Shown in pieces: positions 25,401-37,560 of a DNA stretch of 64,000 bases (position 1 is the stretch's first letter; each line of letters begins with the position of its first letter). The notes below the pieces were generated by a model. It saw only the letters and a list, made by a program, of their open reading frames with translations, made no database searches and was not told the origin of the DNA. The translations under genes and the position numbers were made by a program. Source of the DNA: Bugulina stolonifera (lineage: Eukaryota; Bryozoa; Gymnolaemata; Cheilostomatida; Bugulidae); the NCBI GenBank assembly GCA_935421135.1, contig OW285189.1, positions 13,537,072 to 13,601,071 on the forward strand, written 5' to 3'.

Positions 25401-26411
25401 CAGCATTTTGGTCCAAGGTTGCAGTACACGAAAGCTACCCCAACTTGTCTAAAATTGCTGTCAAATTGATGACACTTTTTGGTAGCACATATTTGTGTGA
25501 GAGTTTGTTTAGTCACCTGAACTATATTAAAAGCAAACATCGGACACGACTCACTGACGAACATACCCGGCAGCTACTAGTTATCGCCACCTCCAAAAGA
25601 GACATAGACTTTACGAGGATGATACAGGAGGAAGGGCAACTCCACGCCTCCCACTAACAATACTGTATTCACAAGTAAATCATGCAGCATGCATAGGATA
25701 CTCATTATAATTAACAATTAATTTGCTGGCACATTTTATTTTAAATCTTATTCTGTTCTTTTGTATTCCAAAAGTAGATGACTGTATCGCTCTTGTACTT
25801 TGGTTGAAATAAAATCAATAATTAAAACTATAATAAAACAGCTCATGTTTTATCATAATCAAATTGCCCATACAATAAATACAGCAGAAAAAACTAAGTG
25901 TCCCTTGGTCAGGTACACATTTAGAATTTGTCCCTTTCCACAAAAAAGTTTGGGCATCCCTGTTCTAGAGAAATAATTTTATGCCTGTCATGTGACTCGG
26001 GAGCTACTGATAGTAAATTGGAGTTGTCTATTCTATTTCCTCAATAGTTAAAGAAGCAATGCAACCCATTCTTCATATATACATGTACATGTACATGTGG
26101 TTGGGGCCCATAAAATACATTTTTGTGTAAATTATTATCTCAATGCTCTTAATTTATAACAAAAGACATTTTTGAATTTGTAGCAGATTTATACAGAACC
26201 ATCCTTTGTCGGCCATTTTGGATTTCCATGTATTGCAAATACATTGCACATGTATAATTGATTATTTCATTAACAGGATCTACCCAGTTTTACCTCTGGC
26301 ATCCATAGAATGGTGAATGACCTGAGATATTATACTATAGTGAATGCTAGCCTTCCTCCTGGTACTATCGATCTCAGCCAACGAGAACCTGAACCTATAT
26401 CTGAATACTGA
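13449..26411 (+). CDS. XPO6: XPO6, exportin-6, 25 coding exons
   Basis: Karyopherin-beta family exporter; the known cargo is profilin-actin, kept out of the nucleus with RanGTP. Exons: 13449-13451, 13653-13752, 13932-14044, 14180-14377, 14689-14848, 15043-15153, 15283-15516, 15918-16095, 16223-16349, 16693-16799, 17061-17169, 17577-17750, 18039-18169, 18314-18412, 19034-19184, 19320-19466, 19634-19823, 20267-20422, 20763-20877, 21071-21130, 21299-21410, 21771-21932, 22205-22303, 22972-23205, 26277-26411. Phases join to 1134 aa (human 1125). Family landmarks include LRALEGLMNEFF, TTSEEMANPREDLS, IAHLFSWIPLS, ELDDETVDDD, AFGQSFLQPDI and NVLLQVLV. The first coding exon holds only the ATG. Intron 24 is 3.1 kb because a hAT transposon is inserted. 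The acceptor of exon 12 lies inside a minisatellite; 17577 was chosen because it aligns TEMQ with the TEWQ of the human protein. Confidence 0.95.
17386..17585. repeat. 25-bp minisatellite containing the XPO6 exon 12 acceptor
   Basis: Eight head-to-tail 25-bp units with the core TTTCCATGATAAGGTATGAC. The last unit supplies the chosen splice acceptor (ATAG at 17573-17576) and the first nine coding bases of XPO6 exon 12. The seven upstream units carry almost identical ATAG or ATAAG sites. Confidence 0.9.
19850..20100. repeat. Poly(C) tract and possible tRNA-derived sequence in XPO6 intron 17
   Basis: A run of 25 consecutive C residues occupies 20052-20076. About 150 bases upstream, GTGTTCAAACTCGAGTC resembles a degenerate polymerase III B box, hinting at an old SINE. 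The run length may be inaccurate in an assembly. Confidence 0.6.
21980..22099. repeat. 11-bp minisatellite in XPO6 intron 22
   Basis: Near-perfect repeats of GATAGTGTAGT, about eleven copies, starting 48 bases after the exon 22 donor. It accounts for the open frames of repeated Thr-Leu-Ser-Leu-His-Tyr on the minus strand. Confidence 0.95.
23305..25970 (+). mobile_element. Intact autonomous hAT transposon within XPO6 intron 24
   Basis: The element spans 23313-25962 (2650 bp) with perfect 14-bp terminal inverted repeats, CAGGGATGCCCAAA at the left and its complement at the right. The target duplication TTCTAGAG is exact at 23305-23312 and 25963-25970. Subterminal TGTCCCT/AGGGACA words recur at both ends and are candidate transposase-binding sites. 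CAG...CTG ends plus an 8-bp duplication define the hAT superfamily. Removing it would leave an intron of about 0.4 kb. It lies in the same orientation as XPO6. Confidence 0.96.
23634..25657 (+). CDS. hAT transposase (BED finger, GTF2IRD2/ZBED-like clade), two exons
   Basis: Exons 23634-24658 and 24802-25657 join across a 143-bp GT-AG intron to an uninterrupted 626-aa frame, a normal hAT transposase length. A BED-type zinc finger lies at residues 36-59 (C36, C39, H54, H59). An RNase H-like catalytic core contains the LDES motif with D188 and TDGAPAMTGRKNGF with D254. A C-terminal dimerisation segment reads LFGSTYLCESLFSHLNYIKSKHRTRLTDEH. An internal Met at residue 9 is an alternative start. 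An AATAAA signal sits at 25808. The protein resembles the transposase relatives that gave rise to vertebrate GTF2IRD2, ZBED and FAM200 genes. With intact coding frame, ends and duplication it could be active or recently active; domestication is not suggested. Confidence 0.93.
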
Positions 26412-26953
26412 GGATCATACTCCATGTAGCCTGAGTTACAAGCCTTTCAGTGGCACTAGGCGTAGGAACCTAGGCTCCAGGGTATACTAGTTTGAATATG
26501 TGTTCTACATGTAATATGTTTATTATGGTAATTACACTTGCTGCTCTTAGTATTGTAAATAGTGAACATTAATACACAATCATGAGTATTATATACATGT
26601 ATCTATGCTACTGTAATGATCAGTATTACATTTTCTAATAATCTATCCCGTTCAAACTTATTATTACTTTGGAAATTTTACAGTCATAATGTATTAAAGA
26701 TTCTTGAGCGATAATATATTCTCAGCCGGTGCTGTTTATTTTTATTTGCAACACATTTACTTGTTACACATCTCTATGTGCAAGCTTCAAACATTGTGTG
26801 TAGTATTTGATCCCATCAGCTACTATATGGTTAGAATTTTTATTGTACATAAATTCATATGAAATAAATTAAATTTACACAAAAATGTTGGGTGATAAAA
26901 GTTTCTAGTTATCTCAGAGAGGACTACGACATACTAAGTGGACCATATAATTA
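26412..26953. terminator. Convergent 3' ends of XPO6 and TMEM237
   Basis: Only 542 bases separate the two stop codons. For XPO6 the plus strand has ATTAAA near 26694 and AATAAA at 26863-26868. For TMEM237 the minus strand has AATAAA at 26740-26735 and 26746-26741. If the outer signals are used, the two 3'UTRs overlap by more than 100 bases. Confidence 0.55.
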
Positions 26954-29900
26954 TCAACTCTTGTTTCCCCACACGACTTCTGAGTTGCTTAAATTCTTTG
27001 ACAGTCTATCTGTAGCTGGGCGGAGAGAAATAACAAACCAAGCAGTAGCCAAGAAGACTGCCCTTACTAGTCCCAATACCTTCCACATTGATATGTGCCT
27101 CGTCATCTAAATAAATATGTCTCAGTTGAAACATTCAGATCTTGACATGTATCATTATGTATGCAAAGTTATATCATGATAAATTTCTATTGGTTCTGCA
27201 TTTTTTACAAAATATAAATTTGATCAACTAGTCAATTATTTCAGCATTCGTAATTGTGAAGTATACAATGTCTTGCTGCATGACAATTTCAAGGTCATTA
27301 TATAACCTAAAACCTAAAGTCTATTGTTCGAGACTCATCTTACCTCCCCATCAGTCTTGAACATGCGTTCTAAATCTGTGGTACCATTAGCCAGTGGACC
27401 AAGCCTGTCATCCATGCGAGCCATGCTGACATTTATGCACAGAGCAGCAGTATATAAGAGAACGGCAACAGCTCCAGATTGCAGAGTACAGGCCTTTAGT
27501 AAACATGGTTTTGTTATCTTTGACACGTCATATCTATCAACAGAGGTACATGTAACTTATTAGTTGTTTGCTTAGTTATAACTACACTATACCACCGACT
27601 CTGCAACATAGTAAAAATAGTTGATGATATGCACACAAAGTGTTCAGCGTTGTCCAATCATCAATGGTATTGTTACCTGTCAAAAGCTGCCACAGTACAC
27701 ACAACGATGAGAATGTAGAAGACGCAGTTTATAGGTACACTCATGTATCTGTAAGTTTCTAGGAAAGTCATGCTGTTGGTGATGTCGGTGAAGTTATAAA
27801 CATACAATGTCTGCCATATTGCCAATCCTGCGAGAATACCTAAATTAGAACAAAAAATTAATTACATGTAAAAGTGTCTACAGCAAGAACTACTGATCAT
27901 AATAAAAAGTTGTCTTCTCCCAATTATGATTACCGCTTTTTTCCCAGGTGTACAACTTTTCAATTATGATTGTTGCACAAACATCTTTTGCTAGAAAAAC
28001 AGTGAAAATTCCAAATGATTATTTGGAATCATCCGAAGTCCTAAATCACACTACATGCAGAAATACCACATGTAAATGTATTAGATTAGATTAGTATTGT
28101 ATTAGATTAGACATGAGGGGGTTTAGTCGATTGCAAGATTTGAGCAGATGTGAAGGGACTAACTAACTTAGGAAAAGCTAAATAATGCAACACATAGTCA
28201 TCGTTCATAATATTATTGTTGTTTATTGACATTTGTTTATACTTACCCATGCAGAAATGTGAGATGGATTTGAATACTTGAATACTTGTAAGAGCAAAGG
28301 CTATGGCAGATATCTGAACAGGGTAAGCACCCTCTTCATCTTCATCTCTCTGTTTATTCCTTTGCTCTTCCATATACATGTCCTCCATCACCTTACTTCC
28401 TGCAGATTTGAATCCTCCTATCAAACAATAGCAAAGACTGATGAGATGGCATCCACTAATGAACATGAGTGGACAACAAAGTTAAACTTCAACCTGACCT
28501 GAAAATGGCAAAAGGAACAATAACATAAAACCTGAACTGTAATCGTAATGTAACAATGGAAAACTGGTGAGTTCACCATTAGATGCCATAGACTCTGGAT
28601 ATCTGTTGATTGGTGATTTTAGTTGACGTGTGTCTAAATCCTTCTCACTGTTGTCAGGTGTAACTGTTGGTGCTATGTAATATAATAGCATCATCTTAAC
28701 TGAGGGAGTAGAATAATTGACCTACTGATGCCTATTTAGTTATTTACAAATTATCCATAATGCATTAGTGAAAACTAATACTATGTTATTGTGATACAGA
28801 AGAAACACAGTGCATACCAGTAAATGAGAGATAATAGGCAATCGTAGACACACGTGGGCCTAACTTGAGATCTACCTCCAAGTGAACGTACAACATGATA
28901 TAATCATGACATTATAGGAAAACTTTTTGACCTAAAACAAAACTAAAAGGCCGCCATTACTGAGACAGGGTAAGAATAAAACATAAATAAAAAAATATAA
29001 TAATAACAATAGAAATAAAATAAACCGCATTCAAGTTGCCTGTAAAGTATAGGTGTTGGTAGAGCATGTCTACAGGTGCCGGCTGGTTTTTTACATTCTT
29101 TGGTACACTGTACTTTGGTGCACTGTACTTTGATACTACTGATGCAAATCTGTCTATAAAGAGTAAAGCATGTGGCATGCAAACTAATAAAATTATGTGA
29201 GCTCTGTGTTTTAAACAGAAATTTCTTTATACCTGTAATGTGTTTGTATAATGTTACTAATTATTGTAGCAAGTATTACCTCCACCTACAAACACAGACA
29301 ATTATATTGTGCATTGATCACAATAACATCATGACTGTCAATCTGCTACGGACTTAAATGGATGTCAGGGAATGTTCAGTTTACACTTTAGTGTCATTTA
29401 TTTGCTCTTATTGTGTTACTGCATTTTTTGAAACAATGAAAAATATATTATCAACTATAAAAGAATGTAGGGATACAATGAATAATCATAAAGATATTGT
29501 AACTTACGGGTTTGTTCAATAAACAGTTTCCCGATTGGTTGACTTTTCATATGGTTTTTATGTGCAACTTGCGTGGTGCTATCGGTCTCCGCGTCCGTAT
29601 CATTGTCAACAATATCGTCCTCGATGTCTGCAAGATCAACGCCTAGACTTTCAATCTTTGTTGATGATACACCTGCCGATTGTTTTCTAAAACATCATAT
29701 ACTTGTTATACATTTTTCATCATGTACATAACCAAGTAGACAATATAGTACAATGATATGATTAACACGCATTAAAAAATTTTCCATTTGGTGTATTAGC
29801 AATAAAAAGGTTGAATGTTTACAAATAAAACCATTCATTACCTTCTACGCTTTTTCCTAGCTTTACCTGTCGAACTATTAATGTTTGCTTCTGAGACCTA

Positions 29901-31426
29901 CAAATAAAGAACAATTAGCATACAAGTAAAATGTGCACATCAGTCATCCACAGGGTAAATTAGGTTATACACGTATACTCTGGTAATCAAAATAAAAATA
30001 ATAATTTGTTACGCATGCACCATCCGTGTTTTATGGAATTTTTTATTGATGGTAAATCATTTAGCTGCATAGTTCATCAACTTACATGTACCCTGGAGCG
30101 CGGATTAATTAGTTAATCAAAGTTTTTTGCATTTTTTTACACATGTTGGCAAACATATTTATGCAAAAAGGGTGTCCCACCAATAATTACAGAAGGACAC
30201 AAAAAAGCTCTCTATATAACATAGCACTTCATAATTTAAATGTTGTCAAAATCTTCGCATAACTCACTTTCAATTGCAAGGAGCAAGGGTTCAGACCCGA
30301 GAAATAGTGTGAAATAATTATTAGTGACATTAGTGATGCACGGTGCTTCAGTATCATTCAGTCCACAGTTTGTATTGTCTCTTGGTTTAAAAACAGCGAA
30401 ATTTTAAAATAAAGTCTCAATCAAAATGAGGCGGTTTGATTCAGTTTTTTTATCTCTTTAGTGTGCCCATTTCTGGTAATGGCTAATGTTGTCTAAGCGT
30501 GCATGCATATTTTACCTCTTTCGATCTCATACTATACTGCGACCATCGTTGCCACCCAGTGATGATTTGTTGTAGTGTTATTCAGTGTTTCGTACTTGTA
30601 CTTGTATATTATTATAAGTAATTAGCATTAAATAGTTACAGTTCATTAAATAAAGTAAATGGCCGCCATCAAGAGTTAAAAGCGGAGTGTGACTACTCTC
30701 AAAATTTAGTAGGAAATTAGCAATTTGATGCGGTTTTTCCCAAAGTTGGGAAAAACCGAGCAGTAGCAGAAAACTTCAGCGTCATTTGGTCTTTTTAAAA
30801 ACACATGAAAATGATCGAATTCAAGAGAAAATCAAAACAGCTCAGCACTAAGTTGACTACAAAACACTGTAGTTACTGCTGATAGTGATAATTGACTTGT
30901 GCAATATCAGAATTATTAAAAAATTGCGTTTGCAATCTAGCGTGACACTCACATTTCTTTCGCCGCTGCCAAACATTGCACTGCCACTACCAGTGTTGCT
31001 TTGAGGTAGACTTCTGCCAGATTGGAGTAAATCGTTGCTGGTATGATTATTAGGTTGCCGTCGTTTCTTTTTTCGTCGTGACACTCTTGAATTTCTCTCA
31101 CCATGAGAATTATTTGTATTTATATTTTCACCCACAGCATCATCATTAACTCCCTGTCCCTGAGCATGTGTAGCTCTCGATTCATTTCCTACACCTTCAT
31201 CACCCTGGTCTGCCACTGGCACTGATTTTCTTCTTTTACCAGTTAGAGACTGCTTTGTGGTGGATGATTTTGGTTTTCTTTTTGTAGATTTTGGGGTTTC
31301 AGTTGGTGAGATTATAAGATCTGAGTCATCATTTCCTGCCGAGGTTGGTTTGCGGCGTTTGGATGCAGAAGTAGTTTTAGACATTATCGAATCTGGCAAA
31401 TCTCTAAATGCAGGATTCGCCGCCAT
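26954..31426 (-). CDS. TMEM237: TMEM237, ciliary transition-zone tetraspan protein, about 10 exons
   Basis: TMEM237 is a transition-zone membrane protein of the MKS module, needed for ciliogenesis; human mutations cause Joubert syndrome 14. Exons from the start: 31426-30953, 29897-29842, 29686-29508, 29153-29095, 28875-28818, 28672-28577, 28417-28247, 27839-27677, 27533-27344, 27106-26954, all phase-compatible, giving 532 aa. The N-terminal half is a charged, low-complexity cytoplasmic region with Lys/Arg clusters (SRRKKKRR, KARKKRRR), ending in GKLFIEQ as in the human protein. Four membrane segments follow: AFALTSIQVF to GILAGLAIWQ, CVFYILIVVCTVAAFDR, AVAVLLYTAALCINV and AVFLATAWFVISLRP. Human is 408 aa; the extra length is in the N-terminal and linker exons. 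Exons 29153-29095 and 28875-28818 have weaker splice sites and rest mainly on phase. Confidence 0.9.
30731..30758. repeat. Perfect 13-bp-arm hairpin in TMEM237 intron 1
   Basis: CGGTTTTTCCCAA at 30731-30743 and its exact complement at 30746-30758 are separated by two bases. The tight hairpin stands alone in the intron. Confidence 0.85.
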
Positions 31427-32851
31427 GATTGTAAACTTCCGTTGTGGTCAGAACAACCAACTGACCAATCACAGTGTAATACATTTTTGATGTCTTGTGA
31501 TGGATCCTAATAATCTTACGTTACAATACACAAAGAATAAAGTAGACCTCATGAGTGATTGGCCTGTTTCACTACTGTGCACGTAAAAGAATTTTATGTT
31601 AATTTGATTGATGTTATGTATCACTCGCCATAAGTTACTAAGCTCAATTATTTTCTAAGTTTGTTAATTTTTGCTTCCACGTCAACTGTATACCTTTGAA
31701 TACCTTTGAAGTCATCGTAGACTCTGGAACACTAAATGTATAAAGGAGTGCCTCATTTGGATAACAGTGTGCGATTTTATTTGGCTGCAGGGGGCTACAG
31801 CATTCTGCTGTTTGTTGGTACTTTCTAGTAGTGTGGTAGTCCACCTTTACAGGATGTTGAACTACCAACTTTTGTTTACAGCTTTGCGGCATGTTCTGTT
31901 TGCTAGTCTGTGTTACCTCTGGTGTCTCTGTAATATAAGCATAGAGCAATAGACGATATAAATCAATTTACCAGTTAAAATGATTATTCTACTAATGAAG
32001 TGCTGTATTCTAATGTTTTATGTGCAATCAGGGAGTAAGAGGGTACTCCTTGGTACAATATAGGAACATGTGTTCTTGAGTTGTTCATTTTAGTTTTGTA
32101 CTTTTGTTAGTGTATTAAATCATTATATTATTTCACTAGTGACTAGACTATCCTAAGTTATAACCTATGTTTAGTCATCGATCAATTTGAATTAAATTGT
32201 AATTTATAATTCAGATAAAATAATTTATTTAATTTAATATAATTAAGCAAGTTTCTGTTTAGTTAATTTTATTTTCCTTTAATCGTTGCTTTGATATAGA
32301 TTTTATTTCAGCAAGCATCCTTCCTGTCCTTGTTCAGTTGTTCTTGATATTAGAAGTGAATTTAGGCCTATGACATTCATATTAGATTAACACTTACACT
32401 GGGCTCTTATTTTACTAATTATATTTTTATATCAAATATAGTAAGTAGGTTATTATATTATATAATTTTAGACTAATGATCGGAGGATTTCAAATGGATA
32501 TCTAATGGATTGAGTTAGATAATAAGTAGTTACAAATTAAAAATGTAGCCGTAGGCCTAAAGCAAGTTGTTCTGTTGAAGGTAGCAAGTAGACCTAGTGG
32601 TTTCAGCCATCACCTTAGAATCACTTCTATAAATTACCCCATTCATGAGTGTGCTCACTGATACATCGAAATGTATTTTTCACTTTTGTTGCTTCATACT
32701 TGTGCTTGTCATAGAACAGCTGGGACATGAATGTACCTTGTGTATTTATTATATAAAGTTATGAATTATGTGTTTATTATAGTTCTGCGGAGTCAAAGTT
32801 TTGTTTGATAGTGGACTGTTGGGGGAAAGGAAGTGAGGTTGAGGTGTAACA
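31427..32851. promoter_or_regulatory. Divergent spacer between TMEM237 and GOLT1B
   Basis: The start codons point away from each other across 1.4 kb, so both promoters are expected here. A 101-codon minus-strand frame at 31644-31949 has no family resemblance. No other gene is evident; 32.1-32.5 kb is very A/T-rich. Confidence 0.5.
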
Positions 32852-34105
32852 ATGTTGCCTGCAATTACAGACTTCCAAAGTAAGTGAGAATAGTAGGGAG
32901 TCAACAGTCAGAACTATGCATATATTCATGGTTAGTTATATGAATTCATAAACTGTTCACACTGGTGCTGATCCTAATATTTTGTAGAAATCGGTGTTGG
33001 TTTAGCTGGATTTGGGTTCATCTTTCTCTTCCTAGGCGTAGTTCTACTATTTGACAAAGGTTTACTGGCTATAGGAAATGTAAGTCATCTACTCTTATGG
33101 GCACAAACTTAGAATTCATTATTAATGCTAACTTGGACGTGATCTCAAATTGTGTTCATTTGTGGAGCGTCTCATTTACCCACTTTAAAACTCAGCTTTA
33201 TTATAAATGTATATAATTATTACACCTACACAACAACTGCTATAACTGTTATGGATTATCTTGTAGATACTTTTTCTTGCCGGGTTGGCCTTCCTCATCG
33301 GCTTAGATCGAACTTTTCGGTTCTTCTTCCAGCCTCACAAATGGCGTGGTACCAGTTTTTTCCTAGGTGGAATATTAATAGTACTATGGGGGTGGCCAAT
33401 GATTGGTATGATCGTTGAATGCTATGGCTTCTTTTTACTTTTCGGGTAAGCAAACAAATTATCAGTGCATAATAGTATGCTGAACAGATACGGAGTTGTC
33501 CTCTCATTTGTTCTATAGTAAGGCACAGGCTTTAATCATTCACATTGTGAAACCGATTCCATATTGCTGTTACTGTTGCCTACTAATGAAGTTGTTAGGC
33601 AAACCATATGGTAAAAGTAAAAGTTTAAAACTATAAGATCTTTACCAAGAGATTGGTGATTAATGAGAAATGGTTCTAGAGAGTTCAGAATTGATTTGCA
33701 GAAAGGGCAACTTTGTATGATAAATATAACTGCTGAATGACTGTACAATTCATAAACTATTATCATAATGTACACTTATTTTGGAGTCAAAACTGTAATT
33801 GTATGTTTTTTCAACTATGTACCTCAGCACTGTACTTGTGTTCATAATTACTACCTTTGATTTTACAGAGGATTCATTCCGGTAGCTATCAATTTTCTGA
33901 TGAGAGTACCAGTGCTAGGAACACTTCTATCTCTCCCTGGTGTATCAGTTGTAAGTATGAATACTTTATATTATCAGGAGCTGTATATCATACAAGTTTT
34001 GTGTATTTACTGTTTGACATTTTCAGTGTAAACAACAACTAATTTCATTGTTTTTATTTTTAGGTGGTGACCAAGTTAGGAGGAGGATCTACAAGCAATG
34101 TATGA
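32852..34105 (+). CDS. GOLT1B: GOLT1B, vesicle transport protein GOT1, 5 exons
   Basis: Got1 proteins are small tetraspan Golgi/ER membrane proteins that assist ER-Golgi vesicle fusion. Exons 32852-32879, 32988-33079, 33267-33445, 33869-33950 and 34064-34105 give 140 aa (human 138). The sequence keeps the family signature nearly throughout: KIGVGLAGFGFIFLFLGVVL, FDKGLLAIGN, LDRTFRFFFQ, GGILIVLWGWPMIGMIVE, GFFLLFGGFIPV and VPVLGTLLSLPGV. Four hydrophobic segments fall in exons 2 to 4. The first exon supplies a short cytoplasmic N-terminus (MLPAITDFQ). An AATAAA lies at 34522. Whether it is nearer the GOLT1A or GOLT1B paralogue cannot be settled by eye; many invertebrates have one gene. Confidence 0.96.
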
Positions 34106-34682
34106 AGTATTACTTAATTAACAAAGTATAGTACAACTCTCCTAGTCACGAACTACTGATATATAGGGACACTGATTTGTTATAGCATTGCTATAGGTAC
34201 AGACTATGTAATAACATATTATAATATTATGTATACGGTGTATGGGAGGCATATAACCAGATACCAACCATATAACCAGCAGTGTAAACCCTGTAACCAC
34301 TCTATCATAAAACCAGACAACCACTTATATGCATCATGGAACGCAAACTTCAAAGCTATTGAGTTGGTTAACCATAGATAATGAAACTATATCCACATTA
34401 GATGGAAGTGCCTAATATGGGCTGTTTAGTAAAGAGTTCTTATACAGAATCTGTTATAATATATTATTATTTTTAATTATTATTATTATCTCCATGCCAA
34501 TGATAGTATAATATGAATTCTAATAAATATTTTTTACTTTTTAGACACAGTACTAAATTGGTAATACATAAAATCTGCAAACACAAAGTATTTGAGTTTA
34601 CAATGCAAGTTATGTGTTCCTTAACTTATAAGTAAAGTTGTGTCTTTATTGTAAGTTGGGTGTGGCATCCTACTAGAATAGG

Positions 34683-34748
34683 AGTTCCTAACCTGGGGTA
34701 CATGTACCCGTAGGGGTACATTTCAGAAATCTAGGGGGTACAACACAG
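34683..34748. mobile_element. Possible degenerate hAT-type terminus
   Basis: GTTCCTAACCTGGGGTACAT followed by repeated GGGGTACA words resembles the ends of hAT non-autonomous repeats, which commonly begin with a CAG-GGGTT-CTAACC-like motif. No complementary right end or 8-bp duplication was found within the next few hundred bases. Confidence 0.3.
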
Positions 34749-37454
34749 GTTATCAACTTGACACATTTTCCACAGCGATTTCCAGTTCCAGCTATTGGGA
34801 GGGCAATTGAGACCAATGTCAATCTATCTAAAGGTTAACTTTGATAATGTGACAATTGTGGAATTTATGAATTCTGCACCATGCATTATGTCTTTATCCT
34901 TGCGTCAGTGCTTTTGTGTTATACTAATTCAATATCCTGATAAAGTTCTCTACAATAATGTCATAATAATTTCTCTTTTTCTTAATAAAAAAAAGGTATG
35001 ATTAGGTTGTCAATCTAAGCTATAATTGGTCTTAATGATGTTTAGGTGTGCTTTAATTTGTGAGACTTCTAAGGGAGCAATGTAATAAAATGGTATGAAT
35101 GCTCCAAATGATGTATAATTGGGAGTTGTAATCTCTGATTTTATTTTTAAAACTAGAAGAGGCAACTCCAGTTACTTTACAGATTTTTGTGGCGATTATA
35201 TAGCCGAATGAGACTTCAGCATTTAATCGAATGGTTAAGCATTTCGTAATAGTTACAGGCTTTTTAGTTTCCTTTTTAACTAGTAGGAAGAGTTTCCTGG
35301 AATTTACTTGGCACCTGCACATTAGATTATTTATACGAGCCTTTACATTATTATTTATGTCATGTCACTCTGTTAGCCTTAGTTACAATAGGCGTAAACT
35401 AAGGCTTTGCTTGAGTTGTCAATCGCTATACACTGTAATTTAAACATATTTGGCAGAAGCAAAATTTAAATTCAAAATTGTGATTGTTGTATCAAATATG
35501 AAATTAACCAAAGTTTTCTCAAATGACTCACGTTTCTTCCACCCGCCCTGTTGGTCTAATGTGACGTCTGCCTTAAAAAATATGACATCAAGATGATGAT
35601 CTGATGTTTTTTTAAGTTGTTTTATTTGATCAATTATGATAATTAATTGTGATTCGTGAACACTATAATTTTTTTTAACTACGCTTCACTATGACTAAAT
35701 TAAAAATATTAATAATATTCATATTGATATTGCTTTCTTGGCCATTGCTTTCTTTCTCAATAGTATAATGTATCGTCTTGTGGCACCTGACTATGTAAAA
35801 CTCTTAGAACTATTGGGCTTGTCTCATGAAGTATAACACATGATATTAGAGTTGGATCCCGTTTATAAATAGACCATAGATATTATTCATATGTTATATT
35901 GGTTATATAGGTCTACATGGCTAAAATAGTTGCATAATAGTTGTATATACATGTAGGAAACTTAATACGGTTGTTAAAAACATATTGACAATTTTTTATA
36001 GTTTCACAAAGATCACGTATGCTAACTTTTATGTCTCGGCTTCCCATTGAGCATATATGAGCCCAACTTATTGGTCAATTACGTGGTAACTGGGTAATCT
36101 GGATACGCGACGGTATTACTTAGGGTAGATGCGTAAGAATATATTATGTGTTTACTAGAGTTTCACAGTTACAAAGTCAGTATCAGGCAGTGTACAGCAT
36201 AGAAAAAGGAAAAACTACAGTACTAAATCACTTCTATTTATATGATATAGTCCAGGGAAAATGAACCAATAAATTGTTTATACAATGACAACGGTGAATT
36301 AAGACAGAACAATATCCAATAGAATTTGCTATGGTATGGCTACAAAGAAATGACAAGTCGAAAGTGACCGTGAAGGTTTTCATTCATGCATATGGCACAG
36401 TGTAAATTTGCAAAAATTAGCCATTAATATTTATACGAAATATGTTCTACGAAATTTTACTTACTAAAAGGACCACAACTATGTTTATAATAAGTATAAG
36501 GGCTCTTTACTATAATCTATTACATAATGTATAAGTGTGTAGGCCTATAAATAGCTGCTTATGCAATGAGATCTGTATAATCACGTTGGAAGTTCTAGAC
36601 TAAAAGCTATGTTGCGTGATTCTTACTTTTGTATATGTAACTATCTAGCACTAAATTTGACTGACTGGCTGACTGCTATATATTATTTCTCTATTTGAAT
36701 GCAGGCTACATAGTCGCTAACTTTTAGGCAACCAGTTAAGGCTGAACATCTGATTGCACTTGGTAAATCTTAACTTTTTGGAACTGTATCGCTTAATGCA
36801 TGTACAGTGTATATACGAGTATAATAATAACAAACTTGTACCATTACCAACACCAATGTTTCGCTGCAATATATAATAAATTATTTTATACAAAACTAGT
36901 CATTTCTATTATTATCGTCGCGACCTCTTGGACCAATCTAGGTTGCAAATAAAAATCCAAAGATTGCTTCTAGGCCGAGAAGGCTAGCGTCTTGAGATTT
37001 TGCTTGGTCGGAGGAAACAATCTATAGCTCATTGGCACATCCTAGTTTCTCATACAAAAAGAAATATTTTGATTTTGGATCAGGTCAATGTGTTCACAAC
37101 ACCTGTGCGGGAACTGGGTCGGAAAATTTGTGAGCAAGTTGTGTCATGGAGGCACTGTATGTCAAGTGCCCATTATCATGTTTTCCCATATAATCTGATT
37201 ATTAAGCATCAGAAATGATATTTGGTATTTTTCATTCTAATTAACTCTTAGCTCCTGCATTAAGAGTTTGTGCATGTCTTTCTTGTCCTAGAATCTAAAT
37301 GAAACTAAAGCAATTGTTACATACCAAGAGAGTTGATTTACATGTAGAATATTAGAATTTGACTTCATGGTTAAACTCAACTGCTAGCGATTTGTCAAAA
37401 CGTAAACATTAAAATCATCGGCAATATGCAATCAGCTGCAACCAATAAACACTT

Positions 37455-37560
37455 ACTTTGCATTTTGCAAAGTGAAAAATTTATTGCATGCAATAAACTG
37501 GCGATATTGCAAAAGTTCACCGCTACTAATCATAAAATTGATGCGATTTGCATCAATTTT
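37455..37560. repeat. Cluster of three consecutive hairpins
   Basis: Three perfect inverted repeats lie within 106 bases: ACTTTGCA/TGCAAAGT at 37455-37473, the 18-bp palindrome TTTATTGCATGCAATAAA at 37480-37497, and AAAATTGATGC/GCATCAATTTT at 37534-37560 with a five-base loop. The middle one carries AATAAA on both strands. Confidence 0.85.

Noticed and set aside
37000..37218. 72-codon plus-strand frame
   Set aside because: Readable sequence but no flanking splice logic or family similarity that I can name.
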